A stretch of DNA of 64,000 nucleotides from Pholis gunnellus (Eukaryota > Chordata > Actinopteri > Perciformes > Pholidae). Shown piece by piece: positions 1 to 11,515 of the stretch. The translations under genes and the position numbers were made by a program. The DNA lies in the NCBI GenBank assembly GCA_910591455.2, contig OU342815.1, positions 22,171,019 through 22,235,018 of the forward strand, read 5' to 3'. Every line of letters begins with the position of its first letter. The stretch's first letter is position 1. Below the pieces are notes generated by a model. It did no database searches. It saw only the letters and a program-made list of their open reading frames with translations, and was not told the origin of the DNA.

Positions 1-850
1 AGGACGGTGCAAGCCTTCAAAACAACCCTCATAATTGTGCAAGTTTTTGCACAAACTGTTCTTTGTGTGAAACTGCGTTGAAGCTGCTCATGGCTCTCAG
101 TAAAGAAGGGTCTTCAACCCGCAGTTCATTTTCAACATGTCTCATCCCTTTCTCCTGTTGTCTCTCAATAATACACACATTTTAATTGTCAATCTGTGTC
201 ATATCCGTCCAGTTTGTGATGCGGCAAATTAATCACTGTGTGCCAGGCAGAAACTATTGATGTGAGCTTGCTACATAATTGCCTTTTTTTCTCTCCCCTA
301 AAACATTTCGGTCTCTAAATGATTGTATATATTCTCTTATTAGACAGTCTAATAGCACCCTGGATTATTACATTGTTAATTTACAAAACAACAACAGTTC
401 ATTTTAAAGCAGCAACCAGCAGGTTGATTTTTTACATGTTTTGACATGTAGGAAAACATTAATTAAAACATTATCAAATAATGTGCAACCTTCGTATTTT
501 AAGGGCAGTACATTACATTATATTTGTATATAAGTAATGCAAGGGAAGAACATATGAGATGGAGGTGTTGAATTAATGCTGTGCCGCTGTGCCGTCATCA
601 CAAAAAACTAATTTTCATGATTGCTTTTTTCTCAACTTTTTTCTCTGCATCTCTCACATGAAGTGGGAGAGAGGTGCTGTTAAGTCTGGTTGAACCGAGC
701 ACTGGAGCGTTTACCCCCTTAGTGCGGTACATTTGACTTGGTTTGAGTGCCGGACTCAAACATCGGTGCGGAACAAACAACTGCTCTCTGGTCCGCCTCG
801 ACGGGGGGTCTTGGGCTGCTGTCAAGTGAACTCTGGAGTGGCTCATATCG
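1..850. other. AT-rich non-coding stretch, nothing recognised
   Basis: No repeat, RNA gene or coding region could be recognised here. The sequence is AT-rich, with short runs such as TTAATTAAAAC near position 470. Frames on both strands are short and show no domain-like composition. It may hold unannotated old repeats or conserved non-coding DNA, which cannot be judged without alignment. Confidence 0.5.
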
Positions 851-1395
851 TTCTAACCAATCGTAGCATGAAAGCACGGTGAAATAAGCAAGCTAGTTAA
901 CGCTAACCAGCTCTGAGCTAAAGGAGTACAATTTAACAACCTAATGCTTCATCCAAACACTTTGAGACGGTTAAAAAAGCACATCGCCAGCATCAGATGA
1001 GCGACTGCTCCTTTTGGCTCATTTTCTGTGTGTTCCAGTGTAGCATCAAATATCAGTAGAATTAGATAGTTAGCTAGCCAATTAGCCAGCCACTAAATTA
1101 GTCAAATGGAACAATTGAATGCTTCATCCGAATGAGTACCGTTTTTAAGCTAGTTTTCTATACATTCCAGTGTAGCATGAAAGCATGGTGGAATTAGCTA
1201 GCTAGCTAGCCAATTAGCCAGCCACTAAATTAGTCAAATGGAACAATTGAATGCTTCATCCGAATGAGTACCGTTTTTAAGCTAGTTTTCTATACGTTCC
1301 AGTGTAGCATGAAAGCATGGTGGAATTAGCAAGGTAGCTAGCCAATTAGCCAGCCACTAAATTAGTAAAATGTGAACACTTTGCTTCATCTGTAC
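851..1395. repeat. 132-bp tandem repeat, three good units plus one diverged unit
   Basis: Three units begin at about 1032, 1164 and 1296, exactly 132 bp apart, each starting with a TTCCAGTGTAGCAT motif. They share AATTAGCCAGCCACTAAATT and GCTTCATCCGAATGAGTACC blocks. The last unit is cut short near 1395. A more diverged unit lies upstream: its GTAGCATGAAAGCA motif is at 863, so its spacing to the next is about 177 bp, consistent with about 45 bp of extra sequence. A GCTAGC-rich segment varies between units. The arrangement and period are seen directly; no function is implied. Confidence 0.9.
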
Positions 1396-2280
1396 AGTCT
1401 TGCAGCAGTGTAGGAAAAGTACATCACACCTGCCAAGGTAACTGTTGAGTTGTAGGAGGAGCCAACTGTGTGACCGATAATCAAACAACATTTCCACCAC
1501 ATGAGTTTTGAATACAATTTCTGGACCATTTGTATTTGGCCTTTGTGAAGGTAAACGGGTCCAGTTGGAAAACTGACATAGTTCAGTATGTCATCCTCGC
1601 ATTGGTTCGATTCGGGTACCGGATCTTCGGGTGTGAACCCGTCCTGAGGCACAAAGAAAAGGTAGTGGAAGTGAAATAAAATGTAGTTATCATGTTTGCC
1701 AGCAATTACCTTTGAACCTCGTGTTCTATTAGCCTTAATGAAGTACTTGATAAAAGCAGTCACTGCAAAGTGCTAACTGCTAATTATGACAAAGGTCTGA
1801 GTGAACTGAGCGAAGTCTAATTGAGCTGATGTGGCTGTTGAAATAACGAAACAAGAGAATAATTACACTAAACAAGCCACATTTCTGCCTTTGCTCCACC
1901 TGTGTGAAGCTACTTTCAATTGTGAAAAATAAAAATAAAATCACTTCTGCTGTTGCATTAAGAAAATACTCACATACTGTATATTGATCATGATGTAATC
2001 ATCACATTATGACTGAGTCTGCATGTGTACAGCCCGTATTTATGTCGTATTTATGTCGATGAATAAGGATTTTTATAACGGCATTTGAGGACGGCAACTG
2101 TCAGATCAGCCTCTGCAAATATAGTCACAGACTGCAAGTGTGATGCACCTGGAATAGATGTTTTTTATCAAGTCTATTGGTAAATGTTTACGCTTAACTT
2201 CAGCAGAGTGTGTAATGCTTCATTTACAAGTGCTTGTAGTGTAAGTATCACCCTTGAATGTTAAGTATACACACAATACA
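1396..2280. other. Non-coding stretch, nothing recognised
   Basis: A minus-strand frame of about 125 codons covers 1386-1763 but has no recognisable domain and no flanking splice or start context. The rest is AT-rich sequence with no identifiable repeat. Confidence 0.45.
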
Positions 2281-2282
2281 CA

Positions 2283-2590
2283 ATGACAAAGTCAAACAAA
2301 TCACTGGATGCAGTATCTCTGCTCACGGGCCTGATGTGGAGCAACATGTGGGGAAAAAAGATCCAAAAAAACATCTTGGAATCCATCAATAAACGATTTG
2401 ACTCGCTCGAACACATCTTTTGTAACACTTGTGAATTCACAGGTAACCCTGACAGAGAGAAATGTTTACAGCAGGGGGATCGATCCTCTGACCAAGTTCA
2501 AACAAAGATCAATGACCTGGAAGGAAGGTGATGAAACAACATCAAGGCGGCGGCGGTACAGTGCCGGCAGAGAGTTATGGTGGTAGTTTG
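2283..2590 (+). pseudogene. Possible LINE ORF1 coiled-coil fragment
   Basis: An 82-codon frame holds ILESINKRFDSLE and, further on, VQTKINDLEGR. Such alternating hydrophobic/charged heptads ending in a (N)DLE motif resemble the N-terminal coiled coil of ORF1 proteins from fish L1/Tx1-type LINEs. There is no RRM-like domain or zinc knuckle after it, and no reverse transcriptase nearby, so this would be an isolated relic. The similarity is judged by eye and is weak. A chance coiled-coil-like frame is a real alternative. Confidence 0.3.
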
Positions 2591-3465
2591 GGAAGTTCCT
2601 GCAGTGAGTCCAAGAAAAGACATAAACTACGTGCGTCAATCCACTCTCACATAGAACGTCTGTCAGTGACTCTAGAATCCGATCTTGAGATGTCTGATGA
2701 ACATTGATTTGTAACCTCTTCTCCCCCTTTTGGAGTTTATGTTGCTAAAAATAAAAACTTGATTTGGAAGTTGACTACGCTATTTCGTCTGACAGACTGT
2801 ACATGAGGAATGTGATATGATTTCAGAGTGAATCAATGTTGGAGTCAGCGGTGAGTGAGCTGGAGATCGGCTGAGTTTAACAAAAGCACGGCTTCAAATT
2901 CGAACCGAAGAAAGAGATTATACTGAGCCCTGCTTTTCATGTGCGTCAGGACCGGCTTTCTTTTTTTTTTTTGTCAAGAGAAACCTGCAGCTTGGATGTG
3001 GTTACTATAGATTTTACAGACACTATGGATAAGCTCTTTAAAGGCAGGAAACCGGAGAGAAACCATGCAAAAGCTGTCATGTCAGCACATTGCACGGCGT
3101 GGAGCTCCACTTACAGCTTTTGCTTCAAACACAATCACAACCACGGCTACATTCATTATTTATATGTCTCTGTGTGGTAGGAAAAAAAAATCCACTTTGC
3201 ATTTCCACAAGTCTTAAGAACAATACTTTGTAACACTGACTCAGACTTCTTGTTTTGAGCACTGGACAGATAATGATGGCACAGCAGGGTCACTGATGAG
3301 ACCCTGCTGTGAGTGCAAACCGACGATTTCACCTTTTGTGACTTTTCTTCCAGTTGTGGCTTCAAAGCTGTGTATTCTGAAACACCAGGCTGTGAAAATC
3401 TAGACCTGTGAAGGCAATCAGTGCACAGTGTGTGCTTATTTAGGTTTGAAGATAAACCTGCTTTG
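2591..3465. other. Non-coding stretch, nothing recognised
   Basis: No recognisable repeat or gene. There is an 11-12 base T run near 2961. Short frames on both strands have no domain character. Confidence 0.45.
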
Positions 3466-3470
3466 TGGAG

Positions 3471-4050
3471 GGAATTCATTTTTGTATAGTCCAAAATCAC
3501 GAATTACACATTTGCCTCAGAGGGCTTTACAATCTGTAAACATGCGACATCCTCTTGTCCCAGAACCCCTCACATCAGAACGGGAAAAACTCCCCCAAAA
3601 AAACCCTTAACGGGGAGGAAGGAGGGAGAGACCTGTGGGAGAGCAGCAGAGGAGGATCCCTCTCCCAGGATGGACAGAAGTGCAACAGATGTCATGTGTA
3701 CAGAATGAACAGCATAACACAGTTACAACACATTCAATGCATATGACAGAACCACGGCAGGAGGCAAGACCAGGTCCAGGTATAACCAGGATCCACAGGA
3801 ACCCGTGAGGTCACCGAGACTCTGGTGAAGAAGCAAAATCAATAATGTGCATTAATGGTATATCAGTAATATAAAATAGTAATGTGAGTAAGGATGAAAG
3901 TGATATTAGCAGTGGGCGTCAGCAGGGCCATGGCGGGAGGAAGGACCGGGGTCCAGATGAATCCACGATCCATGGAACCTGTGAGGAGAGAAAGCTCAAA
4001 GACTCCGGGGAAGAAACAAAGCCAGTGATGTGCGTTCAAGTTGATTTGGT
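3471..4050 (+). repeat. Dispersed teleost repeat with internal ~180-bp duplication
   Basis: The stretch TTGTATAGTCCAAAATCACG, then CTCAGAGGGCTTTACAATCT, then CCCTCTCCCAGGATGGACAG is a familiar, very abundant percomorph repeat; I recognise the sequence but not a certain family name. Inside it a block with GGAGG..AAGACC, ATCCACAGGAACC, GTGAGG and AATGTGCATT (about 3745-3855) recurs in diverged form about 177-183 bp downstream (about 3912-4040), so the 3' half is a degenerate duplication. Open frames crossing it are incidental. Confidence 0.7.
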
Positions 4051-4391
4051 CTTCCTCCCTGCATCACTTTCTGTCCTAGTTTCAAATATCATTGTATAAT
4101 TATTGAGCTATTTTTGCCCAAGTATTGTAAAGCAAAGTCATTGAATGCGAAACGTATCAAGAAGTTTGATATTGTTTTTAGTCACTGGTTGTCTCAGGAG
4201 GTCTTATCTAATAATTGAGAAGCTGAACTAGAAGAAGAGCGATAGCGTCCACGTACATGTGGCTTCTACAAATGAATACAAACAGCGACCTTCTGCTGAG
4301 ATTGTGATGGATCATGAGTGATACATCTCATACATAAGGTAACTTTCTGTATCTGCATGTATTTGTTAACCTGAATGAACTGAGACTAACG

Positions 4392-5230
4392 CAGTGTCTG
4401 GCAGTCTGTCTGAGGTAAAGCTGTTGTATCGCCTAAAGCTTTGTTTATACAGTACGCACGCTCCGAGCATGAGCGGAGGCGTTTGTACTCTGTGCGCTGC
4501 CTTATTCTCCCAAACACCAGAGGGCGAACAAACAAAGTGAACTGTGAAGAATCAAAAAAGACAACGAGTCGGTGCAACCGTCCAAGAACCATAAACCAAC
4601 CTGCACAATGATGAGGAGGGATCGTAATTATCTGTAAACTCATATCTCATATTCATGGACTACTTTATTGCCTTTATGAAAGCCCGAAGTATTAAATGTA
4701 TTACAATGAAACAAAGGTTGAATATCCTGTAAACAATTTGATTTGGCTGCAAAATATTTACTCAAATAAAGATGTTTTAAGACCTCCTGTTTCTAAAGCA
4801 TCTTAACATGAATTGGCCTTCTTTGTATAATCCGTAGACATGTAAAGACATGTGAATAGAGCTTTTATCAGTGAACTATCAGTATAAACTAAGCTTAACG
4901 CTCCTGTAAGATATGTTATCATGTTTCCTTTTAGTGAAATGCTCTGCGTGAATTGGAGTCTTGAAGTGGAGACTTACTGATCCTCCGTGTTGTTGTGCGG
5001 TATAGTGTGTATTTGAAATACGTCGGTTCCGCTCAACATGACTGGTTGATGCCTAAATTTGCAGTGCGAAAGCTCAGAAAAATCGACCTCGCTCTGAAAA
5101 TAAATGATGAAGCTTTTTTGTTGTGAAAGGACTCAAGACAAAAACAACCGTTGGAAAAAATTGCTTTGATGTGTAAATTAATCGCATGAAGAAAAGAAAA
5201 TGTTCCCGGTGTGTAACGACCTTTAGTGGT
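4392..5230 (+). repeat. Dispersed repeat, interrupted copy (mate of 55.4-56.1 kb)
   Basis: The left part (4392-4437) matches 55669-55715, sharing CTGGCAGTCTGTCTGAG and TTGTA..GCCTAA. The right part (from about 4889) resumes with AAGCT..GTAAGATAT and CCTTTTAGTGAAATGCTC, matching 55707-55760, and continues with GTTGATGCCT, AAGCTCAGAAAAA and GTTGTGAAAGGA blocks that have counterparts near 29.4 and 56.0 kb. About 445 bp absent from the 55.7-kb copy lies between the two parts. The family name is not known to me. Confidence 0.6.
4444..4888. mobile_element. Nested insertion, hAT-like non-autonomous DNA element
   Basis: This segment splits the host repeat relative to the copy at 55.7 kb. It is flanked by near-identical CTAAAGCTT (4433-4441) and CTAAGCTT (4889-4896), which look like an 8-bp target-site duplication. 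Its ends are inverted: TTTATACAGTA at the left and, on the opposite strand at the right, TTTATACTGATA. An 8-bp duplication with short terminal inverted repeats is typical of hAT elements. No transposase coding is present, so it would depend on an enzyme supplied elsewhere. The assignment is an inference from the two-copy comparison. Confidence 0.5.
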
Positions 5231-6800
5231 AAATAAATCCCCCAGACCTAAAAAATCAAATGATTTTCACAAGTACCGCCCGTGTCGTGACCGAGGACCT
5301 GGTGGTTTCATTTCAGAGGAGCAGACAAGAGTCCTCCAAGTGTCTCTTTCCTCACACTCATCACAAGACGAATTATACCAGACCACATTCAGACTCTGTG
5401 GCCCGACGTTAACATAACACAAAATCATATAATTTGGATTTAATGGGCTGAAATAAAGCAATCCCTCAAAGGTTACAGGGAGATTTTCCCTTTCCCTGAA
5501 ATGACTTGTGGCAATTTTCTGTCTGCAGATTGCAGGGCAGGGAAGGCTGCCCAGAGTTCGATAAAAGGTTTATCTTCAACTGGACCATTTCTGGACCATC
5601 CGGTTTTATGTGTTTATGTCTTCACTCATTCAGTTTTCGCTGAAAAATCTATCTGTGTGTGCCACTTGAATTTAATCCGGCAGACTGGTGTTTGTGTCAC
5701 TGGGTTGTGGGGTTTTGGTGACGTAAGCCTCACGGCAACTCTTGACTGTTTTAGCAGCACATGTTGAGGCTGCACCGCTCTGACGTATAGTTGTGACATC
5801 ACCGAAAAACATGATCAGTCAAAGGAAAGTGGAGCGAATTTGTCTCTGACCGAAGGACTTAAAAGTGGCTCATGTTGGGGAGAGGTTGGGCTTCACTAGT
5901 CTGGTCTAAATGCATAAGCCGTGGCCTTTCTCCAGGGGCCTCCCATCACCTTATAAATCAAACCAATGTCTGTTTTATACAGCAGTGATTGGTCATTTCT
6001 GCTGCAGGTCTTCAATCCTCCGTCCTCCAATATTAATTTCCTCTCCACCTAATAATTCATAACTTCCATCGATCCTGCAGGCCGATAATCTCACACTCTG
6101 GTCGATTCGGAGGATACAGCCTCTGAATCACAATCACGGGAGCAGAGTTGCTCCGAGTTGTGCACAAAGTTGAAGTTGTTGTGCGTGAGTGTGACTAATA
6201 ATCAAGGTGAAGCGAACAAAGCCTCTCCAGGAAAGTGGCAGTGACGGGTATTAGTCCGGCGCTCGGAGGTTGGCAGCGGTCAGGGGATCGGATGGGATGT
6301 CTCCTTTAATCAGGGGACTCTTCGCATGCCTTTCACTGGATGCCAGATCAATTTCACACTTTACTTAGAGGGAATTTCTCAGCCTATTTCCTAACAATAA
6401 AAAAAAAAACGGCTGAATCCACAGGTTCAATACAGGATTGAATTAGGATTTTGACACAGCAAATGACAAAGTTAAGTGATGGGAAAAAATATCTTATCAG
6501 CTCTTTAAATATTGTTGACTAAGAAAATGCAGTTCACGTAATAAATAATAGAAATATTACTGGTGCAATTTCCAGATGGGTAGATGTCAAGGACAGAGAG
6601 TATGCAGGCGGATGTGTTTGGATAAATGTTATGAATCTGCGGGCCGGACCATTAATCTTTCCCTGATCCACCTGACCAGGTTATACTCAATGAGTCCTCC
6701 AAATGAAGAGATATGAGGGGCCGAGTAAAAAGTGACCTTCACAGGTCACACTGCTCACCGGTTCCCTTCTCTGCTTTTCTTCTCTCCCTGCAGAATAAAA
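5231..6800. other. Non-coding stretch, nothing recognised
   Basis: No gene or repeat could be identified. Two opposing short frames at 5226-5461 are mutual shadows. The 6000-6350 part is more GC-balanced than its surroundings and could be conserved non-coding DNA, but nothing in the sequence proves this. Confidence 0.4.
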
Positions 6801-6826
6801 CACACACACACACACACACACACACA
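6801..6826. repeat. (CA)13 microsatellite
   Basis: Thirteen uninterrupted CA units, read directly. It is likely polymorphic, as dinucleotide tracts of this length usually are in fish. Confidence 0.97.
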
Positions 6827-7099
6827 GAGCTCAGGCATACTGGATGAAAGCTCCATGTGTAGTTACATTACATGCTGTGAATCACTGTGTGCAAACAGCA
6901 GAGCGCCTTCACCCATGTCAACATGCATCCGCAAATAACCGGCCGTATGCCGAAGAAATAGAATGCATCACACTTGGCTTGCTAATAAACAGTCTCATTC
7001 GGTTGTAGAGAGTCTCCAGGGGGCGCTGGGGATCATCATCACCACCATAGGGCCAACCCCCCTGCACAACTTCTGTAACAACACCTCCAGAACCCAAGT

Positions 7100-7230
7100 G
7101 ACCCCTTTAGAGCTTTTAATAACTCAGGCACTCGTCTCGTCAAGTATTCGTAGCAAGAGCTACGAAAAACTAATGCACCGTCATTCGTAGATATACCACA
7201 ACATGATGTTTTATGTTGTCCACAAAGCTG
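7100..7230. repeat. TACGAA-type palindromic repeat fragment
   Basis: The segment holds a perfect 8-bp stem, TTCGTAGC / GCTACGAA at 7147-7166 with an AAGA loop, followed by GCACCGTCATTCGTAGATAT. Nearly the same GCACCGTCATTC.TAGATAT string occurs at about 17457-17476. This is a fragment of a dispersed fish repeat that I recognise but cannot name. Confidence 0.5.
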
Positions 7231-8573
7231 CTGCTCACCTCGTTCGGTTTTGAGTAGGGCTTCTTCTGAGGGGGATGGAGCAAAAACTTGGAGATTTAGC
7301 CAACAAGTTCATTCCACCAGTCACAGACTGCAACTACCTTCCATGGTGAAAGAAATCAGTCACCCTTTTCTCATCAAACTTCTGCCTCTTCACTCGCAAT
7401 TCACTTTGGAAGTACAGTTCCCGTCTGGTCTGTGGGCTGGATGGTCCAGTCCACCACTATGGGTGTTTACATTTTGCCAAAACAAAAAAAGAAACCGCTG
7501 GTTTTATCAGTGGTGTAATAACACCAGTGAATGGCCCCTGTCAGTCACAGGCCCTTGTCTATACACCATGCTGTAATCACAGCCTCTCACACGGTATTAT
7601 GCAGCTTCTCATCTACAGTTTGCGGGTGCATTCTCTCTGGAGGGCTCTTTCTAGAGCATGGTAAATTGGTTTCACAAACCTTTGATTAGACAATCCCCCC
7701 CTACTTCCATTATGTTTTCTGTCCATGAGTGATCGCCCGCATGCTGAGATGAAAGACCAGTCCGGGAGCCGAGGCGATGAGGCGAACGGGACGCGATAAT
7801 GAAATGAAATGAGGCGTGAACATCGTCTGTTGCTGTTATCACTTAAGAACATGGAGAAAGGGTAAAGGGACCTGAGAGATCTTGGCTCTGCCTAATTCTT
7901 CACCACCTCAATGGGCCCTCTGCTATCTACTGATGTTGGAAGGTTCATCTATATGCTGAATACATTTCAGCACATTTTGATTCAGAGTCTCTGGAGAGAG
8001 AGAAAAAGGGAAAAACAATTTGTCTAGCCTCAGCCCTGTGTGTATGTAAAGCATCAGCATAGTTGCTGAAGCACATTTTGACAAATTGGCACCATTAAAA
8101 TTATGCCGAATTGGCTATTAGCAGTTCCTGTTTAAAATGAACCCATGAATGTGCAGATAACTATCACTGGATTATTTTGACCTAAAAATGTGATGATTCT
8201 CAGGCAAGTTCTGGAGTTAAAATAAAAGGAGCAGACTGTTCTATAGTCCTAAGCAGCATAATGGACGCTGATTCTCGACAGACATTGGACATCCCTGCTC
8301 CCTTATAACATGAAAATATGTGTAAAGCGTATGTGTGTTATGTGTGAGTAATGAGTACGAGAAGTTTAGTAATTTCCAACAAAGTGCAGCAATTAGGTGC
8401 TAAGGGGTTTTTGAAATGCCGTAATTACCAAATTACTATAACTAGCTTCCCGTTGTCTTCAGAACACCTGTACCTCAGTCCTGAGTAATAAAAGACAAGA
8501 TGTGTGTTTGAGCAACATGCACGCTTATTTATGATGACGTTGCCTGAAAAAGAGTGTATTGAAATTAATTATT
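7231..8573. other. Non-coding stretch, nothing recognised
   Basis: No repeat or exon recognised. The 8041-8180 part is AT-rich and low in simple repeats and would be a reasonable place to look for a conserved non-coding element by alignment. A 108-codon plus-strand frame (7250-7576) has no domain features. Confidence 0.4.
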
Positions 8574-8780
8574 TCAGAGTCCCATTGGAGGTTTTCCGGG
8601 CACGTCCAACTGGGAGGAGAGGATTATATCCCCCAGCTGGCCTGGGAACGCCTCGGAATCCCCCAGTATGAGCTGGAAAATGTTGCGGGCGAGAGGGAAG
8701 TCTGGGTCAGCCTGCTTTGCCTGCTGCCACCGCGACCCGACCCCGGATAAGCGGAGGAAAATGGATGGATGGATGGATGG
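8574..8780 (+). pseudogene. LINE 3' end (L2/CR1-like): reverse transcriptase ORF C-terminus, stop and ATGG tail
   Basis: The frame ending at 8750 contains LAWERLGIPQYELE, VAGEREVWVSLL and LLPPRPDPG followed by TAA. This is the C-terminal signature of a very abundant teleost non-LTR retrotransposon ORF, which I place in the L2/CR1 group (clade name less certain than the match). After the stop come GCGGAGGAAA and (ATGG)n at about 8759-8780, the usual 3' tail. Only the last 55 or so codons remain: a 5'-truncated copy. A short stretch seems missing between GGGAGGAGAG and GATTATATCC, where the family normally encodes an Arg/Pro-rich motif. It is non-functional. Confidence 0.8.
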
Positions 8781-8784
8781 CCAG

Positions 8785-10730
8785 CAGCTAACCGCTAAAA
8801 AAACAAGTCTTGAGTAAGGATTTTGCCCGTCCGAGACTTCTACAAGAGTAGAAGTTAATGAAACTGTAACCAACTGTAAAGACTGTATAGTCCTTGACTC
8901 TAGTGTGGAAAGGACCCCTGAGTTCCCAGCAGCCTTACAGCATTAATGGGAAGTCAGCTCTGGCTTTGAATCACAGTGAATGTAACAAGTTGTCATTTGG
9001 AAGCATGTGGCCCATCGCGTAGAGAGCACAGAGGAGCCCCGGGACCGGCATCAAGCAAGAAAGCTTGTACGGATAGAAAAAGGACAAATATAATCTCTGC
9101 TCTAAAGTTTTTCATTTCTTACTGTCTTTTTGAGGAGCTTATACTTGAAGTCAGAGTCATCTTTAGGGTATCAACATTTGAGCATATCTAAACAACAAAA
9201 GCGTGCTCATTTGAATGTTGAAATATGAAACTGAAATAAACTTTGTATCTAATCCCAACTCCCCCTTCCTGTTTCACATTTTTAGTGTGTAAATTTGTGA
9301 ACACGTCGCGTAGATGTTTCCTCTCGTGGGATGCGACACAAATCTTGTGTGCTGCATATAAATATTCTAATACAGATCACAGCAGGTGGTCGGCATCAGC
9401 ATTGCAGATTGAGATCGGAGAATATGAGCGGACCCTTTTTTTTTCAAACCCTTTTTGATTTTGATCTCTTTGTGATCCATTACATTCTCTGCTTACCCCT
9501 TTTAGGTCTTATTTCCTATTGTTGGTGGCGGACTCCGCCATTCCCGCCCCGGATTCAAATTGCCCACCGACACGGGAAGGATTCAAAGGAAACGCAGCAT
9601 CCTCCAAATTTCTCGAAATACAATATTTTTTAGGTGTACCAGGTTTTATATATTGATGCTTGTTCTCTTAATATACTGTATATGTGGTTTTGTATTCTTG
9701 TGGACTATCGTGGATGTTCGTATATTCCTAATGCAGGTCTGATGATCTGCTCGACTCTACGTGTGATCCAAGCAGTGATTTATGGTGTCACCTTCTGATT
9801 TGAATAATAGCACATTGAAAACGGTATTACTATCCACGTATCCGTAAGTGTTGTAATCTAGTCCTTGAATAATTCCTTGTGATAATCAGCGGTGCAGAGA
9901 TCCTGGGGTGATTTATTATCAGCTAAAATGATAACTGGAGTTGACGAAGCATGAATGCATTAGAGGTAGAGGCTGCTGCTTGAATCCACCGCAAAAACAC
10001 ATACTAGTTTCAAAGAATAAAAAAAAAAGAGGAAAGAGAAAAGCTGAATAAAATAATAATAACAGTAGTTATTAACTCCATCTGTACTCCTGCATTGCTA
10101 TCTGTAGAATCGAACTGGCTCATCTCAATCAAGTGGCTCTATTTATGTTGTCAAAGTTTAACCAAGTTCACAATACACGACTTTCTAAGTAGTCAGACTG
10201 CTGTGAAGTACACACGTCACAACTTGCTGTCTGGTAATCGCAGTTGTCGTGGTTTTCACTCTCCGTGACTGACCGGCGACAGGAGGTCACACACTACCAC
10301 GTCTTTCACCGGGAGGCATCCCTGATGAGTGTGTCTGGTTTCACAGCTACATTTAATCACGGAAACACACACGAGAAGAAACACGGGTGCAGTCAGGCTT
10401 GTTGTTGGCACATGTGGTCACATAATAGCTTTAATAGACACATGTCTTTACCATTTCCCTTGGTTAGATCACTCACTTATGTGTTATATTTATTCATGCA
10501 AACATCCCAACACCCTAAGTGCAACAACTACTTTGGTCCATGTTACAAGTGCAACACATACAGTCAAGTTACAGGCGACCCACAACCCGGTCACTAGACT
10601 AACATCCGGCTTACAGAAACTTACATTCATGTTGTGAAACGATCAGAACTACTCGGTTAATGTTAGAAGAAAGATCATCATTTTGTTGAAATATTAGAGT
10701 ACGAACGCAATTTAACTACCTCAACAAAGA
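8785..10730. other. Non-coding stretch, nothing recognised
   Basis: No recognisable gene or repeat. It includes A-rich patches near 10020-10040 and several overlapping frames of 60-117 codons without domain character, with no conserved motif or plausible exon boundary visible. Confidence 0.4.
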
Positions 10731-10734
10731 AACT

Positions 10735-10875
10735 ACCAAAACAACTTAACAACCGTTATAAAGTAACTATATCAATGTAACAACCATAACAACGTTACAA
10801 TCGTAACAACGTATTTCATAAAAATGTAACAACCATAAAAATGTAACTTCCATAACAAAGTAACAGCTGTAAATA
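10735..10875. repeat. Degenerate GTAACAAC-type minisatellite
   Basis: Irregular copies of a GTAACAACCATAAC-like unit (also CGTTACAATCGTAACAACG and AAAATGTAACAACCATAA) fill this stretch. A second, cleaner array of a related motif is at 58.48-58.73 kb. Units differ too much for an exact period to be given. Confidence 0.7.
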
Positions 10876-11400
10876 AATGAGCGTCCTTAGCGGTGTTTCT
10901 TCGGTATGTTACATAACAAGCATTCAGTCAATATTTACTTTGGGTTTCACAAAAGAAAGGAACTGTGGTCTCGTGGGTGAATGTCCTGTGTTTGTTTGAT
11001 CCCTCTTCCCTCAGTGGACTTTTTCTTTTGTTACCTTAATTATTACACCACGTAGCCTACAATAACGGTTGCTTGATATACGTCATCGCTGTGTTTCGCT
11101 CGTTGTAGCCTAGTAGACGAATTGTTTTAAACAAATGCAAAATGTCCACATTCAACGTATCTGTGGTTTGCAGAAAAGAACAATGCCAATGTTTGTTTGA
11201 CCTGTTTCTTGTGCTCTCATTGGCTGTAGTTCCCCGACAGACTCCACAACACGTCCAGATATTTAGCCTGCTAGATACCTGGGATGCATCGAAACAGCTG
11301 ATGAATAGCGTTTTGCTTTGCTTTGCTGCGTCACCTGGACCCCGCCTCAGCTCCACCGATGAATCAACGCTTTGCCCGTTTTTACACTTAGGCTGTGTCG
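10876..11400. other. Non-coding stretch, nothing recognised
   Basis: Opposing frames of about 100-117 codons at 11057-11441 overlap one another on both strands. Neither has recognisable motifs, so no gene is called. Confidence 0.4.
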
Positions 11401-11404
11401 TCAC

Positions 11405-11515
11405 TGACAAGATGGCGACGAGCCGGAGCCGCCCCCTTTGAGCTTCACAACAGCTCTTCAGAAGTGTGTGGCGCCACGGAGACTAGTTCCATATTCATAC
11501 AGTCTCTGGTCAGGA
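11405..11515 (+). repeat. Diverged tail fragment of a 'gacgtcac...ATACAGTCT' teleost repeat
   Basis: The string CAAGATGGCGACG, a GCCACGGAGACTAG block and TCATACAGTCTCTGG match in order the 3' module of the repeats at 24.48 kb, 25.86 kb (reverse strand) and 35.40 kb (AAGATGGCGAC, then TGACATCAC..TGACTGAGTCCA, then TTATATACAGTCTGTGG). Only the tail is present and it is clearly older than the others. Confidence 0.5.

Noticed and set aside
2941..3180. Plus-strand frame with a hydrophobic stretch after MRQDRLSFFFL
   Set aside because: The Phe run comes from a T-rich tract; no further coding evidence.
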